64,000 nt of DNA from Variovorax sp. PBL-H6 (lineage in GTDB: Bacteria > Pseudomonadota > Gammaproteobacteria > Burkholderiales > Burkholderiaceae_C). Positions 54,235 to 63,334 of the stretch are shown here, piece by piece; the stretch's first letter is position 1; each line of letters opens with the position of its first letter. The notes under the pieces were generated by a model. It did no database searches, was not told the origin of the DNA, and worked only from the letters and a program-made list of their open reading frames with translations. Made by a program: the position numbers and the translations under genes. The DNA is taken from positions 5,304,501 through 5,368,500 of the forward strand of contig NZ_LR594659.1 in the NCBI RefSeq assembly GCF_901827155.1. Reading direction: 5' to 3'.

Positions 54235-56082
54235 TCATACCACGCTCCCCAGATAAGCCGCCTGCACCCGCTCATCCGCCCGCACGGCAGACGGCACGCC
54301 CTCCACCAGCTTCGATCCGAAGTTCATCACCACCAGCCGATCCACCAGCTTCATGACAAAGTCCATGTCGTGCTCCACGATCAGGATCGTCACGCCCTCC
54401 TCGCGAAGCTTGCGCAGCAGGTCGCCCAGCGCCATCTTCTCCTTGCGCCGAAGCCCTGCGGCGGGTTCGTCCAGCACCAGCAGCACCGGGTCGGCCGCCA
54501 GCGCACGCGCAATCTCGAGGATGCGCTGCGTCCCCAACGGCAGACTCCCCGCGAGCTCGTGCGCCCGCTCGCCCAGCCCGATGCGATCCAGCTGCCGCTG
54601 CGCCTCCTGGAGCACCTGGCGCTCCTCGGCGCGGTCCAGCCGCAGACCTGCCTTGAGCACACCCGCGCCCGTGCGTGCATAGGCACCGAGCGCGACGTTG
54701 TCCAGCAGCGTCATGTGCGGCCGCAGCTTGACGTGCTGGAAGGTGCGCGCCAGCCCCAGCCGCGCTACCTTGCGCTGCGGCATGCCGGCGATCTCATGGC
54801 CGAGGAAGCGCACCTTCCCGGCCGTCATCGGCAAGGTGCACGTCAGCAGGTTGAACATCGTCGACTTGCCAGCGCCGTTGGGCCCGATCAGGCCCATGAT
54901 CTCGCCGGCCTTCACCTCGAAGCTCACGTCGTTCACCGCCACCAGTCCGCCAAAGCGCTTGACGGCCCCCGCGACCGAGAGGATGGACGAACCGCGCTCC
55001 GGCAGTGTGCGATGCGGCAACGGCTCGACCGCCGCCATGGGTTCCCGTGGCACCTGCGCACGCGCACGCTTGTGGCTCCAGCGCCGCACGAAGCCCATCA
55101 GCCCGCCGCGCGCGAAGTGCAGCAGCAGGATGAAGATCGTGGCGAAGGCCACCGCCTCCAGCTGACCGGCACGCTGCGTCAGCAGCGGAAGCACGTCCTG
55201 CAGCCCGTTCTTGAGGATCAGCACCAGCGCCGAGCCAACCAGCGCGCCGGCCAGGTGCCCGAGCCCGCCGGCCACGGCCATCAGCAGGTACTCGATGCTG
55301 GCGCGCACGTCGAAGGGCGAGGGGCTCACGAAGCGGTTCATGTGCGCGTAGAGCCACCCCGCGAGGCCGGCGAACAGCGCGGCCGTGACGAACAGCGTGA
55401 GCCGCACGCGGTACGCATCGGCCCCCACGCTGGCCAGCAAGATGGCGCCGCCGCGCAGGCTTCGGATCGCGCGGCCAGGCCGCGACTGCAGCAGGTTGTG
55501 GCTGAACAGCATGGCCAGGCCGACCAGAGCCCAGATGAGGTAGTAGATGGCGCTCGGATCGGCCAGCGACCAACCGCCGATGCTGAGTGCCGGAATATTC
55601 GACAAGCCCGTGTGGCGCCCCAATGCATCGACATTGCCGAACAACATCGCGATCGACAGCCCCCACGCGATGGTCGAGAGCGGCAGGAAGTGCCCGCCCA
55701 ACCGCAGCGTGAGCATGCCGATCGCCAGCGCCGAGAGCCCCGTCAGGCCCAACGCGAACACCAGACCCAGCCAGGGCGACAGCCCCTGCGCGGTGCTGAG
55801 CCAGGCCGTTGCATAGGCGGCGATGCCGACGAAGGCCGCCTGCCCGAAGGAGGTCGCCCCACCGATGCCGGTCAGCAGCACGAGGCCCAGCGCCACCAGC
55901 GCGCCGATGCCGATATCGTTCAGCAGCGACACCGTGAAGTTGCCCGCCAGCAGCGGCACCAGCGCCAGCACCACGACGACGAGGCCGATCCACAGCAAAC
56001 GCGTGGGAAGGCGCCTCGTCGATGTGCCTGCGGGCGTGCCGCTCACGGGGACCGCACCTTCGGTCGTTTGTGCCGTGCTCAT
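54235..56082 (-). CDS. Fused LivM permease - LivG ATPase of branched-chain-type ABC transporter
   Basis: 615 residues. The first about 340 residues are a LivM permease with eight or more helices (GGATSFGQAAFVGIAAYATA, EYLLMAVAGGLGHLAGALVG). A charged linker leads into a full LivG ATPase: Walker A GPNGAGKSTMFNLLTC, Q-loop RTFQHVKL, signature LPLGTQRILEIARAL, Walker B VLLVLDEPAAGL. LivM and LivG are usually separate; natural fusions are known in Burkholderiales. The ATG overlaps the LivH stop by four bases. Confidence 0.93.
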   Translation of the reverse strand: MSTAQTTEGAVPVSGTPAGTSTRRLPTRLLWIGLVVVVLALVPLLAGNFTVSLLNDIGIGALVALGLVLLTGIGGATSFGQAAFVGIAAYATAWLSTAQGLSPWLGLVFALGLTGLSALAIGMLTLRLGGHFLPLSTIAWGLSIAMLFGNVDALGRHTGLSNIPALSIGGWSLADPSAIYYLIWALVGLAMLFSHNLLQSRPGRAIRSLRGGAILLASVGADAYRVRLTLFVTAALFAGLAGWLYAHMNRFVSPSPFDVRASIEYLLMAVAGGLGHLAGALVGSALVLILKNGLQDVLPLLTQRAGQLEAVAFATIFILLLHFARGGLMGFVRRWSHKRARAQVPREPMAAVEPLPHRTLPERGSSILSVAGAVKRFGGLVAVNDVSFEVKAGEIMGLIGPNGAGKSTMFNLLTCTLPMTAGKVRFLGHEIAGMPQRKVARLGLARTFQHVKLRPHMTLLDNVALGAYARTGAGVLKAGLRLDRAEERQVLQEAQRQLDRIGLGERAHELAGSLPLGTQRILEIARALAADPVLLVLDEPAAGLRRKEKMALGDLLRKLREEGVTILIVEHDMDFVMKLVDRLVVMNFGSKLVEGVPSAVRADERVQAAYLGSVV

Positions 56083-57134
56083 TGGTCCACCTCCTCTTCT
56101 TCCTCTTCCGCATGCACGCTCATGAAGGAGCGCAGCATCAGCACCGGAATCAGCAGGCTGAAGACGATGACGTCCTTCAGCGCGCCGCTCCAGAACGAGG
56201 CGAAGCTCTCCACCACGCCCACCGCCAGAGCGCCGATCGCAGTCATCGGGTAGCTCACCAGCCCGCCGATGATGGCCGCCACGAAGGCCTTGAGGCCGAT
56301 GATGAAGCCCGAGTCGTAATACATGGTGGTGACCGGCGCGATCAGCACGCCGATCAGCCCGGCCAGCAGCGAGGCGCAGCCGTAGGCCAGCAGCGCCGTG
56401 CGCGCCGGCCGGATGCCGACCAGCCGCGCGCCCACGCGATTGACCGCGGTGGCGCGCAGCGCCTTGCCGGCGATCGTGCGCTCGAACACCAGGAAGAACA
56501 GCCCGCTGAGCACGACCGCTGCGGCCACCATCAGGACCACCTGGCCGCTCACCGTGAAGCCGTCGCCGAGCGTGATCGCGCCGCCCGCCAGCGGCTGCGT
56601 GCGCGAGCCCTCGGGGCCGAAGAACAGCAGGCCCAGGCCCGACAGCAGGAAGTGCAGTGCCAGCGAGACGATCAGCAGCACCAGCACCGAGGCATCGGCG
56701 ATCGGCTGGAACACGACGCGCGACAGGAGCGGCGCGATCGGCACCACCAGCAGCACCGTCGAGATGATGTGCAGCGGCGCCGGCACGCCGGGCCGGCTCG
56801 CCAGCCACGCCAGCAGGCAGGGAACGAGCGGCAGCACGCCCCAGCCCAGCAGGGCCTTGGGGATGCGCGCGCTCTCGCCGCGCCGCAGCAGGCTGCCGAC
56901 CTCGGTCGCCAGCGCGAGCGCGGTCAGCACCAGCACCAGGCCGATGGTGGGCGGCACGCGCCCCGTTTCGAAGGCGGCCAGCGACAGCGCAGCGAAGGCC
57001 GCGACATCGCCGAAGGGCACGAAGACCACGCGCGTGACCGAGAAGATCAGCACCAGCCCCAGCCCGGCCAGGAGATAGACGGCGCCGTTCGCCAGGCCGT
57101 CGATGCCCAGGATCAGTGCCACATCGGGTGTCAT
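56079..57134 (-). CDS. livH: Branched-chain-type ABC transporter permease, LivH
   Basis: 351 residues. Typical start GIDGLANGAVYLLAGLGLVL and the LivH block GLKAFVAAIIGGLVSYPMTA. About eight helices. The C-terminal tail ends in a run of six Glu, unusual for the family. It is the first membrane component after the SBP1 gene (40-base gap). Confidence 0.92.
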   Translation of the reverse strand: MTPDVALILGIDGLANGAVYLLAGLGLVLIFSVTRVVFVPFGDVAAFAALSLAAFETGRVPPTIGLVLVLTALALATEVGSLLRRGESARIPKALLGWGVLPLVPCLLAWLASRPGVPAPLHIISTVLLVVPIAPLLSRVVFQPIADASVLVLLIVSLALHFLLSGLGLLFFGPEGSRTQPLAGGAITLGDGFTVSGQVVLMVAAAVVLSGLFFLVFERTIAGKALRATAVNRVGARLVGIRPARTALLAYGCASLLAGLIGVLIAPVTTMYYDSGFIIGLKAFVAAIIGGLVSYPMTAIGALAVGVVESFASFWSGALKDVIVFSLLIPVLMLRSFMSVHAEEEEEEVDQ

Positions 57135-57174
57135 TGAAGAGTCCTCCGCTTCATTCCGCTGCCGCTCGCGGGCT

Positions 57175-58335
57175 TCAGTTCGCGAGCTTCCACTGGCCGT
57201 TGTCGAGCTTCACGATCACGCGTGCGCGCTCGTCCACGCCGTACAGGTCGCCCGGCTTGAAGTTGTAGACGCCGTGCGTGCCCACCACCTCCTTGGTGCT
57301 GGCAATGGCGTCGCGCAGCGACTGCCGGAACTCCGGCGTGCCCGGCTCGCCCTTGGCGCGCGCCGCAGCGTTGGTGAACACCAGCCAGCCGTCGAAGGAG
57401 TAGGCGGAGAAAGCGTCGCTGGTGGGCGCGTTGTTGACCTTCTGGAAGATGGCGCGGAAATCCAATGCGATCTTCTTGGTCGGGTAGCCGTCCGGCAGTT
57501 GCTCCGCGACGATCACCGGGCCGGTGGGCATCAGCGCGCCCTGGCCGGCAGCGCCGACCACGCGCACGAAGTCGGGGTTGATCAAGCCGTGCTGGCCATA
57601 CATCGGCCCCTTGAAGCCGCGCTCGCTCAGTGCCAGGAAGGGCAGCGCGCCCGGCGTGCCGGCGCCGCCGGTCATCACCGCGTCCGGCTTCATCGCCAGC
57701 AGCTTGAGCACCTGGCCGGTGACGGAGGCATCGGCCCGCGCATAGCGTTCGTTGCCCAGCACCTTGATGCCGGCCGCGGGCGCCGACTTCATCAGCGCGT
57801 TGTAGACCAGGTCGCCCCAGGCATCGGAGAAGCCGATGTAACCCACGGTCTTGACGCCGTCCCTCTTCATGCGCTGGACCACCGCGTCGATCATCAGCTG
57901 CGTGGGCTGCGCGACGGTGAAGACCCATCCGTTCTCCGCGGGGTCGAGCTGGATCGGTGTGAGGCCGATCATCGGCACCTTGGCATCGCGGCCCACTTGC
58001 GCCATCGCGATCGCGGCCGGCACGCCGGACGTGCCCATCAGCACATCCACCTTCTCCTCGTCCACCAGCTTGCGCGCGTTGCGCCCGGCGGTGGTCGGGT
58101 CGGAGCCGTCGTCGAGCACGATCAGCTGGATCTTGCGGCCGTTGACCTCGCTCTTGTAGGCGAGCGCGGCCTGCATGCCCTTGGCGTAGGGAACGCCCAG
58201 CGAGGAGTTCGGCCCGGAGAGCGAGACGCTGAGCCCCACCTTGAGATCGGCCGCGAGCGCGGTGATCGCGAATCCGGCGGCCAGGGCCGTGGCCAGCGCG
58301 CTGCGCGCCAGGGTCTTCATCAAGCTCTTCGTCAT
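57175..58335 (-). CDS. Branched-chain-type substrate-binding protein, SBP1
   Basis: 386 residues. Signal peptide LATALAAGFAITALAADLKV; periplasmic type I fold with GLSVSLSGPNSSLGVPYAKG, DDGSDPTTAGRNARKLVDEE and YIGFSDAWGDLVYNALMKSA. It delivers substrate to LivH/LivM. It is one of three related binding proteins in the cluster, more like SBP3 than SBP2 in several blocks. Aromatic compounds are common ligands of such proteins in catabolic operons. Confidence 0.92.
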   Translation of the reverse strand: MTKSLMKTLARSALATALAAGFAITALAADLKVGLSVSLSGPNSSLGVPYAKGMQAALAYKSEVNGRKIQLIVLDDGSDPTTAGRNARKLVDEEKVDVLMGTSGVPAAIAMAQVGRDAKVPMIGLTPIQLDPAENGWVFTVAQPTQLMIDAVVQRMKRDGVKTVGYIGFSDAWGDLVYNALMKSAPAAGIKVLGNERYARADASVTGQVLKLLAMKPDAVMTGGAGTPGALPFLALSERGFKGPMYGQHGLINPDFVRVVGAAGQGALMPTGPVIVAEQLPDGYPTKKIALDFRAIFQKVNNAPTSDAFSAYSFDGWLVFTNAAARAKGEPGTPEFRQSLRDAIASTKEVVGTHGVYNFKPGDLYGVDERARVIVKLDNGQWKLAN

Positions 58336-58366
58336 GTCGGGGCTCCTCGAGGGTGGGTGGAATGGG

Positions 58367-58831
58367 TCAGATGAACAACTGGATGGCGTGCAGCGCGCGG
58401 CCGGCATTGAGCAGGTCGATGCGCTTCTGCCGAATCAGGAAGCCCTCGCCGTGCCGCACCAGCAGGTGGCGGCAGGTGCCGGCAAGCAGCAATTGCTCTT
58501 CGCCGCGCGCTTCCACGTAGATGAAGGGCGTGGAGAGCGAGAGGCCGGCCTCGTCGTCCTGCTCGATCACCGAGCGCTGCAGCACGTGCTGGCAATGGCT
58601 TCGGGGATGCTGCGAGTGGGCGCGAGGATTCTTCAGGCGCTCGATGCGAAGTTGCAGCAGCAGCCGGTCTTCATACGCGATGGAGTTGTGCGAGAGCGGA
58701 TCGGCCTGCGCGGCGCCCTGCAACGGCACCCAGTAGTGGCCATCGTCGGCGAAGAGGGCGAGCCACTCGTCGAAGCGGCCGGCATCGAGCAGGGCCGCCT
58801 CATGGGCGACGAAGTCCTGCGCCTCTTTCAT
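58367..58831 (-). CDS. iadE: Ring-hydroxylating dioxygenase beta (small) subunit, candidate IadE
   Basis: 154 residues, SnoaL/NTF2-like fold. Family features: FVAHEAALLDAGRFDEWLAL, DDGHYWVPL and the RIERLKNPRAHSQHPRSHC segment. It has no metal site and builds the trimeric scaffold for the alpha subunit. The ATG overlaps the alpha-subunit stop by four bases. The name follows the published Variovorax iadDE pair and is inferred. Confidence 0.8.
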   Translation of the reverse strand: MKEAQDFVAHEAALLDAGRFDEWLALFADDGHYWVPLQGAAQADPLSHNSIAYEDRLLLQLRIERLKNPRAHSQHPRSHCQHVLQRSVIEQDDEAGLSLSTPFIYVEARGEEQLLLAGTCRHLLVRHGEGFLIRQKRIDLLNAGRALHAIQLFI

Positions 58832-60129
58832 GCAGAGGGCTCCGTCATGTACCTGGCCCAGGCGCGGAACTGGTTGCGCATCAGCAGCTCGTTGGTGCCG
58901 TTGGTGCTGATCGTGTCCTGGGCAAGCTCGGCCGGATCGAAGTTGCGATGCAGGCTGACCCATTCGTTGCCCTCGGCCGCCAGGCCGCGCTGCATGCTCT
59001 CGAACAGGTGCACGTCGTCGTGCGCCACGACCGACATGGGGGAGAAGACCAGCCGGTTGTAGGTCATCGCGCGCTCGAAGAGCAGGTCCGGCGCGCCTGC
59101 CGCGCGGAAGCTCCAGGCCTCGATCAGCGTGCGGTTTGCGGCCAACGGGCGAATCACCCGGATGGCCTGCGGTGAGCCCTTGACCGAGAGACTGGGGAAG
59201 AGCACCGAGTTCTGCGGTGAGCGCTGCAGGATTTCCATCGCCCGCTCCGCGCCGTGTGCCTCGCGCATCGCTGCCTCGTAGTCAGGCATCTGCGCGTAGT
59301 TCGAGTGGATGCTGAAGTTGATGCCCAGGACGCTGTGGCCATTGGCGAACACGCGCCCGCCCATCTTGTCGAAGAAGTCGTAGCCCGAGCCGAAGGGCAG
59401 GATCTGCTCCATCGCCATCGGCTTGGGCTCGTCCGGCGAGCGCCCCTGCCACAGCGCGTCGGCCGCCTGCGTGGCCGACTCGTGCGTGGACATCGGATGC
59501 ACCGTGTCGTTGATGTTCTCGAGGTACATCTTCCAGTTGCAATGGATGATGTTGCGCAGCACGCCGCCGCCCACGGTGAGCCGGCCCTCGGGCGAGCGCT
59601 CCACCATGTTGTCGATCGCGCCCAGCACCTCGCCGAAATAGTCTTCGAAGCCGGGGCCATGATCGGCCAGACGCACGAACACGAAGTCGCGGTAGACCGC
59701 CGTGTTCTTCAGCTCGACGAGGCCACGGCCCGATTCGCATTCCTTCAGCCGCGTGCCTTCGTAGCCGGACTTGAGCGGGATCGCAAGCGGCGCGCCATCG
59801 AGCTTGTAGGTCCACGCGTGGTAGGGGCAGCGGAAGAACTTGCCCGCATTGCCGCTCTCGTCCGTGACCAATCGGCTGCCCTTGTGCGCGCAGCGGTTGT
59901 AGAACACGCGCACCGCGCCGTCGGCCTGCCGCACCATCATCACGGGCCTGCCGGCGAGCTCCAGCGCCCAGTAGTCGCCGACGTTCGGCACCTGGCTCGC
60001 ATGGCCCACGTAAAGCCAGGTGTTGGCGAAGAAGCGCTCCTGCTCCAGCGCGAACAATTCCTCGCTCAGGTAGAGATCGCGGTGCACGCGGTCCTCCTGG
60101 ACCAGCGCGCGGATCGCTTCGGGTGTCAT
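58828..60129 (-). CDS. iadD: Rieske ring-hydroxylating dioxygenase alpha subunit, candidate IadD
   Basis: 433 residues. The Rieske cluster ligands are Cys80-x-His82 and Cys101-x2-His104 (RCAHKGSR, CPYHAWTY). The mononuclear iron site has Asp208, His211 and His216 in NDTVHPMSTHES. So the enzyme looks active. It inserts oxygen into an aromatic ring using electrons from a ferredoxin/reductase, which is not in this window. In Variovorax, iadDE are reported as necessary and sufficient for indole-3-acetic acid degradation, and this cluster matches in gene content. Benzoate-, anthranilate- or salicylate-type oxygenase is the alternative. Confidence 0.88.
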   Translation of the reverse strand: MTPEAIRALVQEDRVHRDLYLSEELFALEQERFFANTWLYVGHASQVPNVGDYWALELAGRPVMMVRQADGAVRVFYNRCAHKGSRLVTDESGNAGKFFRCPYHAWTYKLDGAPLAIPLKSGYEGTRLKECESGRGLVELKNTAVYRDFVFVRLADHGPGFEDYFGEVLGAIDNMVERSPEGRLTVGGGVLRNIIHCNWKMYLENINDTVHPMSTHESATQAADALWQGRSPDEPKPMAMEQILPFGSGYDFFDKMGGRVFANGHSVLGINFSIHSNYAQMPDYEAAMREAHGAERAMEILQRSPQNSVLFPSLSVKGSPQAIRVIRPLAANRTLIEAWSFRAAGAPDLLFERAMTYNRLVFSPMSVVAHDDVHLFESMQRGLAAEGNEWVSLHRNFDPAELAQDTISTNGTNELLMRNQFRAWARYMTEPSA

Positions 60130-60146
60130 GGCTCAACCGTGAGAAA

Positions 60147-61289
60147 TCATGGCACCAGCTTCCACTGGCCCTTCTCCATGCGCACCACCACCACCGCGCG
60201 CTTGTCGGAGCCGTAGCGGTCGTCCGGCTTGAAGTTGTAGACCCCGTGCGTGCCCACCAGCTCCTTGGTGCTCACGATGGCATCGCGCAGCGCCGTTCGG
60301 TACTGCGGGGTACCGGGCTCGCCCTTGGTGCGCGATGCGGCATCGGCGAGCAGCAGGTAGGCGTCGTAGGTGTAGGAAGAGAAGGCATCGGTCGGCAGCG
60401 CGCCGTGCACCTTCTGGTAGGCGCTGCGGAAGTTCATCGACACCTTCTTGATCGGGTTGTCGGCCGGCAGCTGGTCGGCCACGAGGACCGGGCCGCTGGG
60501 CACCTGCAGGCCCTCGATCGAGGCGCCGCCCACGCGCACGAAGTCGGCATTGATCAGCCCGTGCGTGCCGTAGATCCGACCCTTGTAGCCGCGCTCGGCG
60601 AGGCTCAGGTAAGGCAGCGCGCCGGGCGTGCCGGAGTTGCCGGCAAAGACCGCGTCGGGCCGGCTGGCCATGATCTTCAGCACCTGCCCCGCGACCGAGG
60701 AGTCGGTGCGCGCATAGCGCTCGTTGGCCACCACCTTGATGCCGGCGGGCTCGGCGCTCTTCACCAGCGAGTCGTAGGCCAGGTCGCCCAGGGCATCGGA
60801 GAAGCCGATGTAGGCCACCGTCTTGACGCCCGACTGCTTCATCTTCTCGACCACGCCCGCGACCATCAGCGGGAAGGGCTGCGACACCGTCACCGTCCAG
60901 GCGCCTTCGGGGCCGGGAATGGTGACCGGCGTGGGCGAGATCAGCGGTGTGTTGAGCTCGCGCGCCACGGCGGCGATGGCCATCGCATTGGGAACGCCCG
61001 AGCTGCCGATCAGCACGTCGACCTTGTCCTCGGTCACGAGCTTGCGTGCATTGCGGCCGGCAGTGGTGGGGTCGGAGGCATCGTCCAGCACGATCAGCTC
61101 GACCTTGTGGCCTGCCAGCGCCGGATGCTCGGCGATGGCGGCGCGAATGCCCTTCTCATACGGAATGCCCAACGCCGAAACGGGCCCCGACAGCGAGCTG
61201 ATGAAGCCGATCTTGAGATCGGCGGCCGTGGCCTGCGCGGCGGCCAGGGCAATGGCCGTGAGGCCGACGAGACGTGCGATGTTCTTCAT
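60147..61289 (-). CDS. Branched-chain-type substrate-binding protein, SBP2
   Basis: 380 residues. Short signal peptide (LVGLTAIALAAAQATAADLK); GFISSLSGPVSALGIPYEKG and DDASDPTTAGRNARKLVTED blocks. It ends 17 bases before the Rieske alpha start. Ligand loops differ from SBP1 and SBP3 (SPTPVTIPGPEGAWTV against the corresponding SIANANLPGEEGAWMV of SBP3), suggesting a different substrate preference. Confidence 0.92.
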   Translation of the reverse strand: MKNIARLVGLTAIALAAAQATAADLKIGFISSLSGPVSALGIPYEKGIRAAIAEHPALAGHKVELIVLDDASDPTTAGRNARKLVTEDKVDVLIGSSGVPNAMAIAAVARELNTPLISPTPVTIPGPEGAWTVTVSQPFPLMVAGVVEKMKQSGVKTVAYIGFSDALGDLAYDSLVKSAEPAGIKVVANERYARTDSSVAGQVLKIMASRPDAVFAGNSGTPGALPYLSLAERGYKGRIYGTHGLINADFVRVGGASIEGLQVPSGPVLVADQLPADNPIKKVSMNFRSAYQKVHGALPTDAFSSYTYDAYLLLADAASRTKGEPGTPQYRTALRDAIVSTKELVGTHGVYNFKPDDRYGSDKRAVVVVRMEKGQWKLVP

Positions 61290-61291
61290 GT

Positions 61292-62449
61292 TCAGGGGAC
61301 CAGTTTCCATTGACCTTTTTCAAGCTTGACGACGACGCGCGAACGCTCGTCGGAGCCGTAGCGATCGTTCGGCTTGAAGTTGTAGACGCTGTGCGTGCCC
61401 ACCAGCTCCTTGGTGCTGACGATGGCATCGCGCAGCGCCACGCGATACGCCGGCGTGCCGGGCTCGCCCTTCGCGCGCTGTGCGGCGTCGAGGAACAGCA
61501 GCCATGCGTCGAAGGTGTAGGCGGAGAAGGCATCGGTGGGCGCCGCGCCGTTGGCCTTCTGGTAGGCCGCACGGAAGTCCATCGAGACCTTGCGGATCGG
61601 GTTGGAGTCGGGCAGCTGCTCGGCCACGATCACCGGCCCCGTGGGCGCCAGCAGGCCTTCGACCGCATTGCCGCCCACGCGCACGAAGTCGGGGTTGATC
61701 AGCGCATGCATGCCGTAGATCTGCCCCTTGTAGCCGCGCTCCGAGAGCGCGAGGTAGGGCAACGCGCCCGGCGTGCCCGAGGTGCCGGTGATCACCGCAT
61801 CGGGACGCAGCGCGACGATCTTCAGCACCTGGCCGGTGACCGAGGCATCGGCGCGTGCATAGCGCTCGTTGCTCACGACCTTGATGCCGGCCGCCGGCGC
61901 GCTTTTGGTGAGCGCGTCGTAGACCAGGTCGCCCCAGGCATCGGAGAAGCCGATGTAGCCAACGGTCTTCACACCGGACTTCTTCATCTGGTCGACCACC
62001 GCGTTCAGCATCAGCGGGGCGGGCTGCGGCAGCGTGACCATCCATGCGCCTTCCTCGCCCGGCAGGTTGGCATTGGCGATGGAGATCAGCGGCGTCTTCG
62101 TTTCGCGCGCCACGGCGGCGATCGCCAGTGCGCCGGGTGAGCCGGCCGTTCCGATGATGACGTCGACCTTGTCCTCGTCGATCATCTTGCGCGCGTTGCG
62201 CGCGGCGGTCGATGGATCGGAGGCATCGTCGAGCTGCACCAACTGGATCTTGCGGCCGTTCAACTCGGACTTGTAGGCCAGCGCGGCCTTCATGCCCTTG
62301 TCGTAGGGGATGCCCAGCGAGGACACCGGCCCCGACAAGGACGTTATGAAGCCGACCTTGTAGTCGGCGGCCCAGGCACTGGCCGCGCTCAGTGCGCCGA
62401 TGCCGAGGACGATGCCTGCCAGGGCGCGAAAGGGACTTGGAACTCTCAT
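61292..62449 (-). CDS. Branched-chain-type substrate-binding protein, SBP3
   Basis: 385 residues. Signal peptide (GIVLGIGALSAASAWAADYK) followed by GFITSLSGPVSSLGIPYDKG. It is the first gene after the palindromic operator, so it is probably the promoter-proximal gene of the main operon. Separated by only two bases from SBP2. Confidence 0.92.
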   Translation of the reverse strand: MRVPSPFRALAGIVLGIGALSAASAWAADYKVGFITSLSGPVSSLGIPYDKGMKAALAYKSELNGRKIQLVQLDDASDPSTAARNARKMIDEDKVDVIIGTAGSPGALAIAAVARETKTPLISIANANLPGEEGAWMVTLPQPAPLMLNAVVDQMKKSGVKTVGYIGFSDAWGDLVYDALTKSAPAAGIKVVSNERYARADASVTGQVLKIVALRPDAVITGTSGTPGALPYLALSERGYKGQIYGMHALINPDFVRVGGNAVEGLLAPTGPVIVAEQLPDSNPIRKVSMDFRAAYQKANGAAPTDAFSAYTFDAWLLFLDAAQRAKGEPGTPAYRVALRDAIVSTKELVGTHSVYNFKPNDRYGSDERSRVVVKLEKGQWKLVP

Positions 62450-62495
62450 GACGATCCTTCGGAAGTTGAAGCGGGCCTGAAGATGATTTGTGAAA

Positions 62496-62511
62496 TGTTT
62501 AGACCTAAACA
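62496..62511. promoter_or_regulatory. Perfect palindromic operator TGTTTAG-AC-CTAAACA, candidate MarR site
   Basis: A 7-2-7 perfect inverted repeat of the length and type bound by MarR dimers. On the minus strand it directly abuts the -10 element and covers the predicted transcription start, so bound repressor would block RNA polymerase. Confidence 0.75.
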
Positions 62512-62540
62512 ATGCTAGCGAGACCTCGGCTGGATGACAA
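62512..62540 (-). promoter_or_regulatory. Candidate sigma-70 promoter of the SBP3-to-MarR operon
   Basis: Minus strand TTGTCA (62540-62535, five of six consensus bases), a 17-base spacer and TAGCAT (62517-62512, four of six). It lies 63-91 bases ahead of the SBP3 start. Confidence 0.65.
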
Positions 62541-62583
62541 GCGAGACAACGAGGATTCGGGCAAACGAGGGCGCAACGCACCG

Positions 62584-63315
62584 CTACAGGGCCAGGCTGC
62601 CCACGCTGGTGCCGCCGCACACATAGAGCACCTGGCCGGTCACGAAGCCGTTGGCCGGGTCGGCGAAGAAGCGCACGGCCCGTGCCACGTCGGCGGCCTC
62701 GCCCAGGCGCTGCACCGGCACCGAGGCGGCGAGCTGGCGTTCTTTCTCGCTGCCGGCTTCCACCACGTCGTAGAACATGTCGGTGCGTATCGGGCCCGGG
62801 GCCACCACGTTCACGGTGATGCCTTCGGCCGCGAGCTCGAGCGCCCAGGTGCGCGCCATGCCCAGCATGCCGGCCTTGGTGGCGGAGTAGCTTGTGCGCG
62901 TGGCCAGGCCCACCGCGGCGCGCGAGGACATGAGCACGACGCGGCCGAAGCGCTCGGCGCGCATCGCAGGCAACGCGGCCTGCACGAGCTGGATCGCACA
63001 GCCAAGATGCAGCTGGGCGAGCGCGTCGAGATCCTCGAGCTGGACCTCGGGCAACAGCGCCGGCCGGATCACGCCCGCGTTGTGCACCACCGTTCGCACT
63101 TCGAAGCGCTGCGCCATCTCCTGCGCGGCCTGCGCGGTGGCGGCGCGGTCCATCAGGTCGACCTCGATGTTGAAGAGCTTGGGATGGTTGATCTCGCATC
63201 GACGCCGCGCCAACGACACCACCTCGTAGCCTTGCGCGAGCAGGTCCGCGCAGATCGCCTTGCCGATGCCGGCACTGCCGCCGGTGACGGCGGCAACGGA
63301 ATGCGTGAGGTTCAT
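62584..63315 (-). CDS. Short-chain dehydrogenase/reductase, SDR3
   Basis: 243 residues. TGGSAGIGKAIC, HNAGV, LMSSRAAVG and the Tyr-x3-Lys of SYSATKAGMLG. Third SDR of the cluster, and distinct in sequence from SDR1 and SDR2. It sits 19 bases after the cyclase stop and so seems to belong to an upstream transcript with it. Confidence 0.9.
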   Translation of the reverse strand: MNLTHSVAAVTGGSAGIGKAICADLLAQGYEVVSLARRRCEINHPKLFNIEVDLMDRAATAQAAQEMAQRFEVRTVVHNAGVIRPALLPEVQLEDLDALAQLHLGCAIQLVQAALPAMRAERFGRVVLMSSRAAVGLATRTSYSATKAGMLGMARTWALELAAEGITVNVVAPGPIRTDMFYDVVEAGSEKERQLAASVPVQRLGEAADVARAVRFFADPANGFVTGQVLYVCGGTSVGSLAL

Positions 63316-63334
63316 CGTGGTCTCCTGTTGCGAC

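Noticed and set aside
53561..54238. Minus-strand frame encoding Glu-His repeats between livF and livM-livG
   Set aside because: It is made of repeat DNA and low-complexity CATGCA runs; no start signal or family resemblance.
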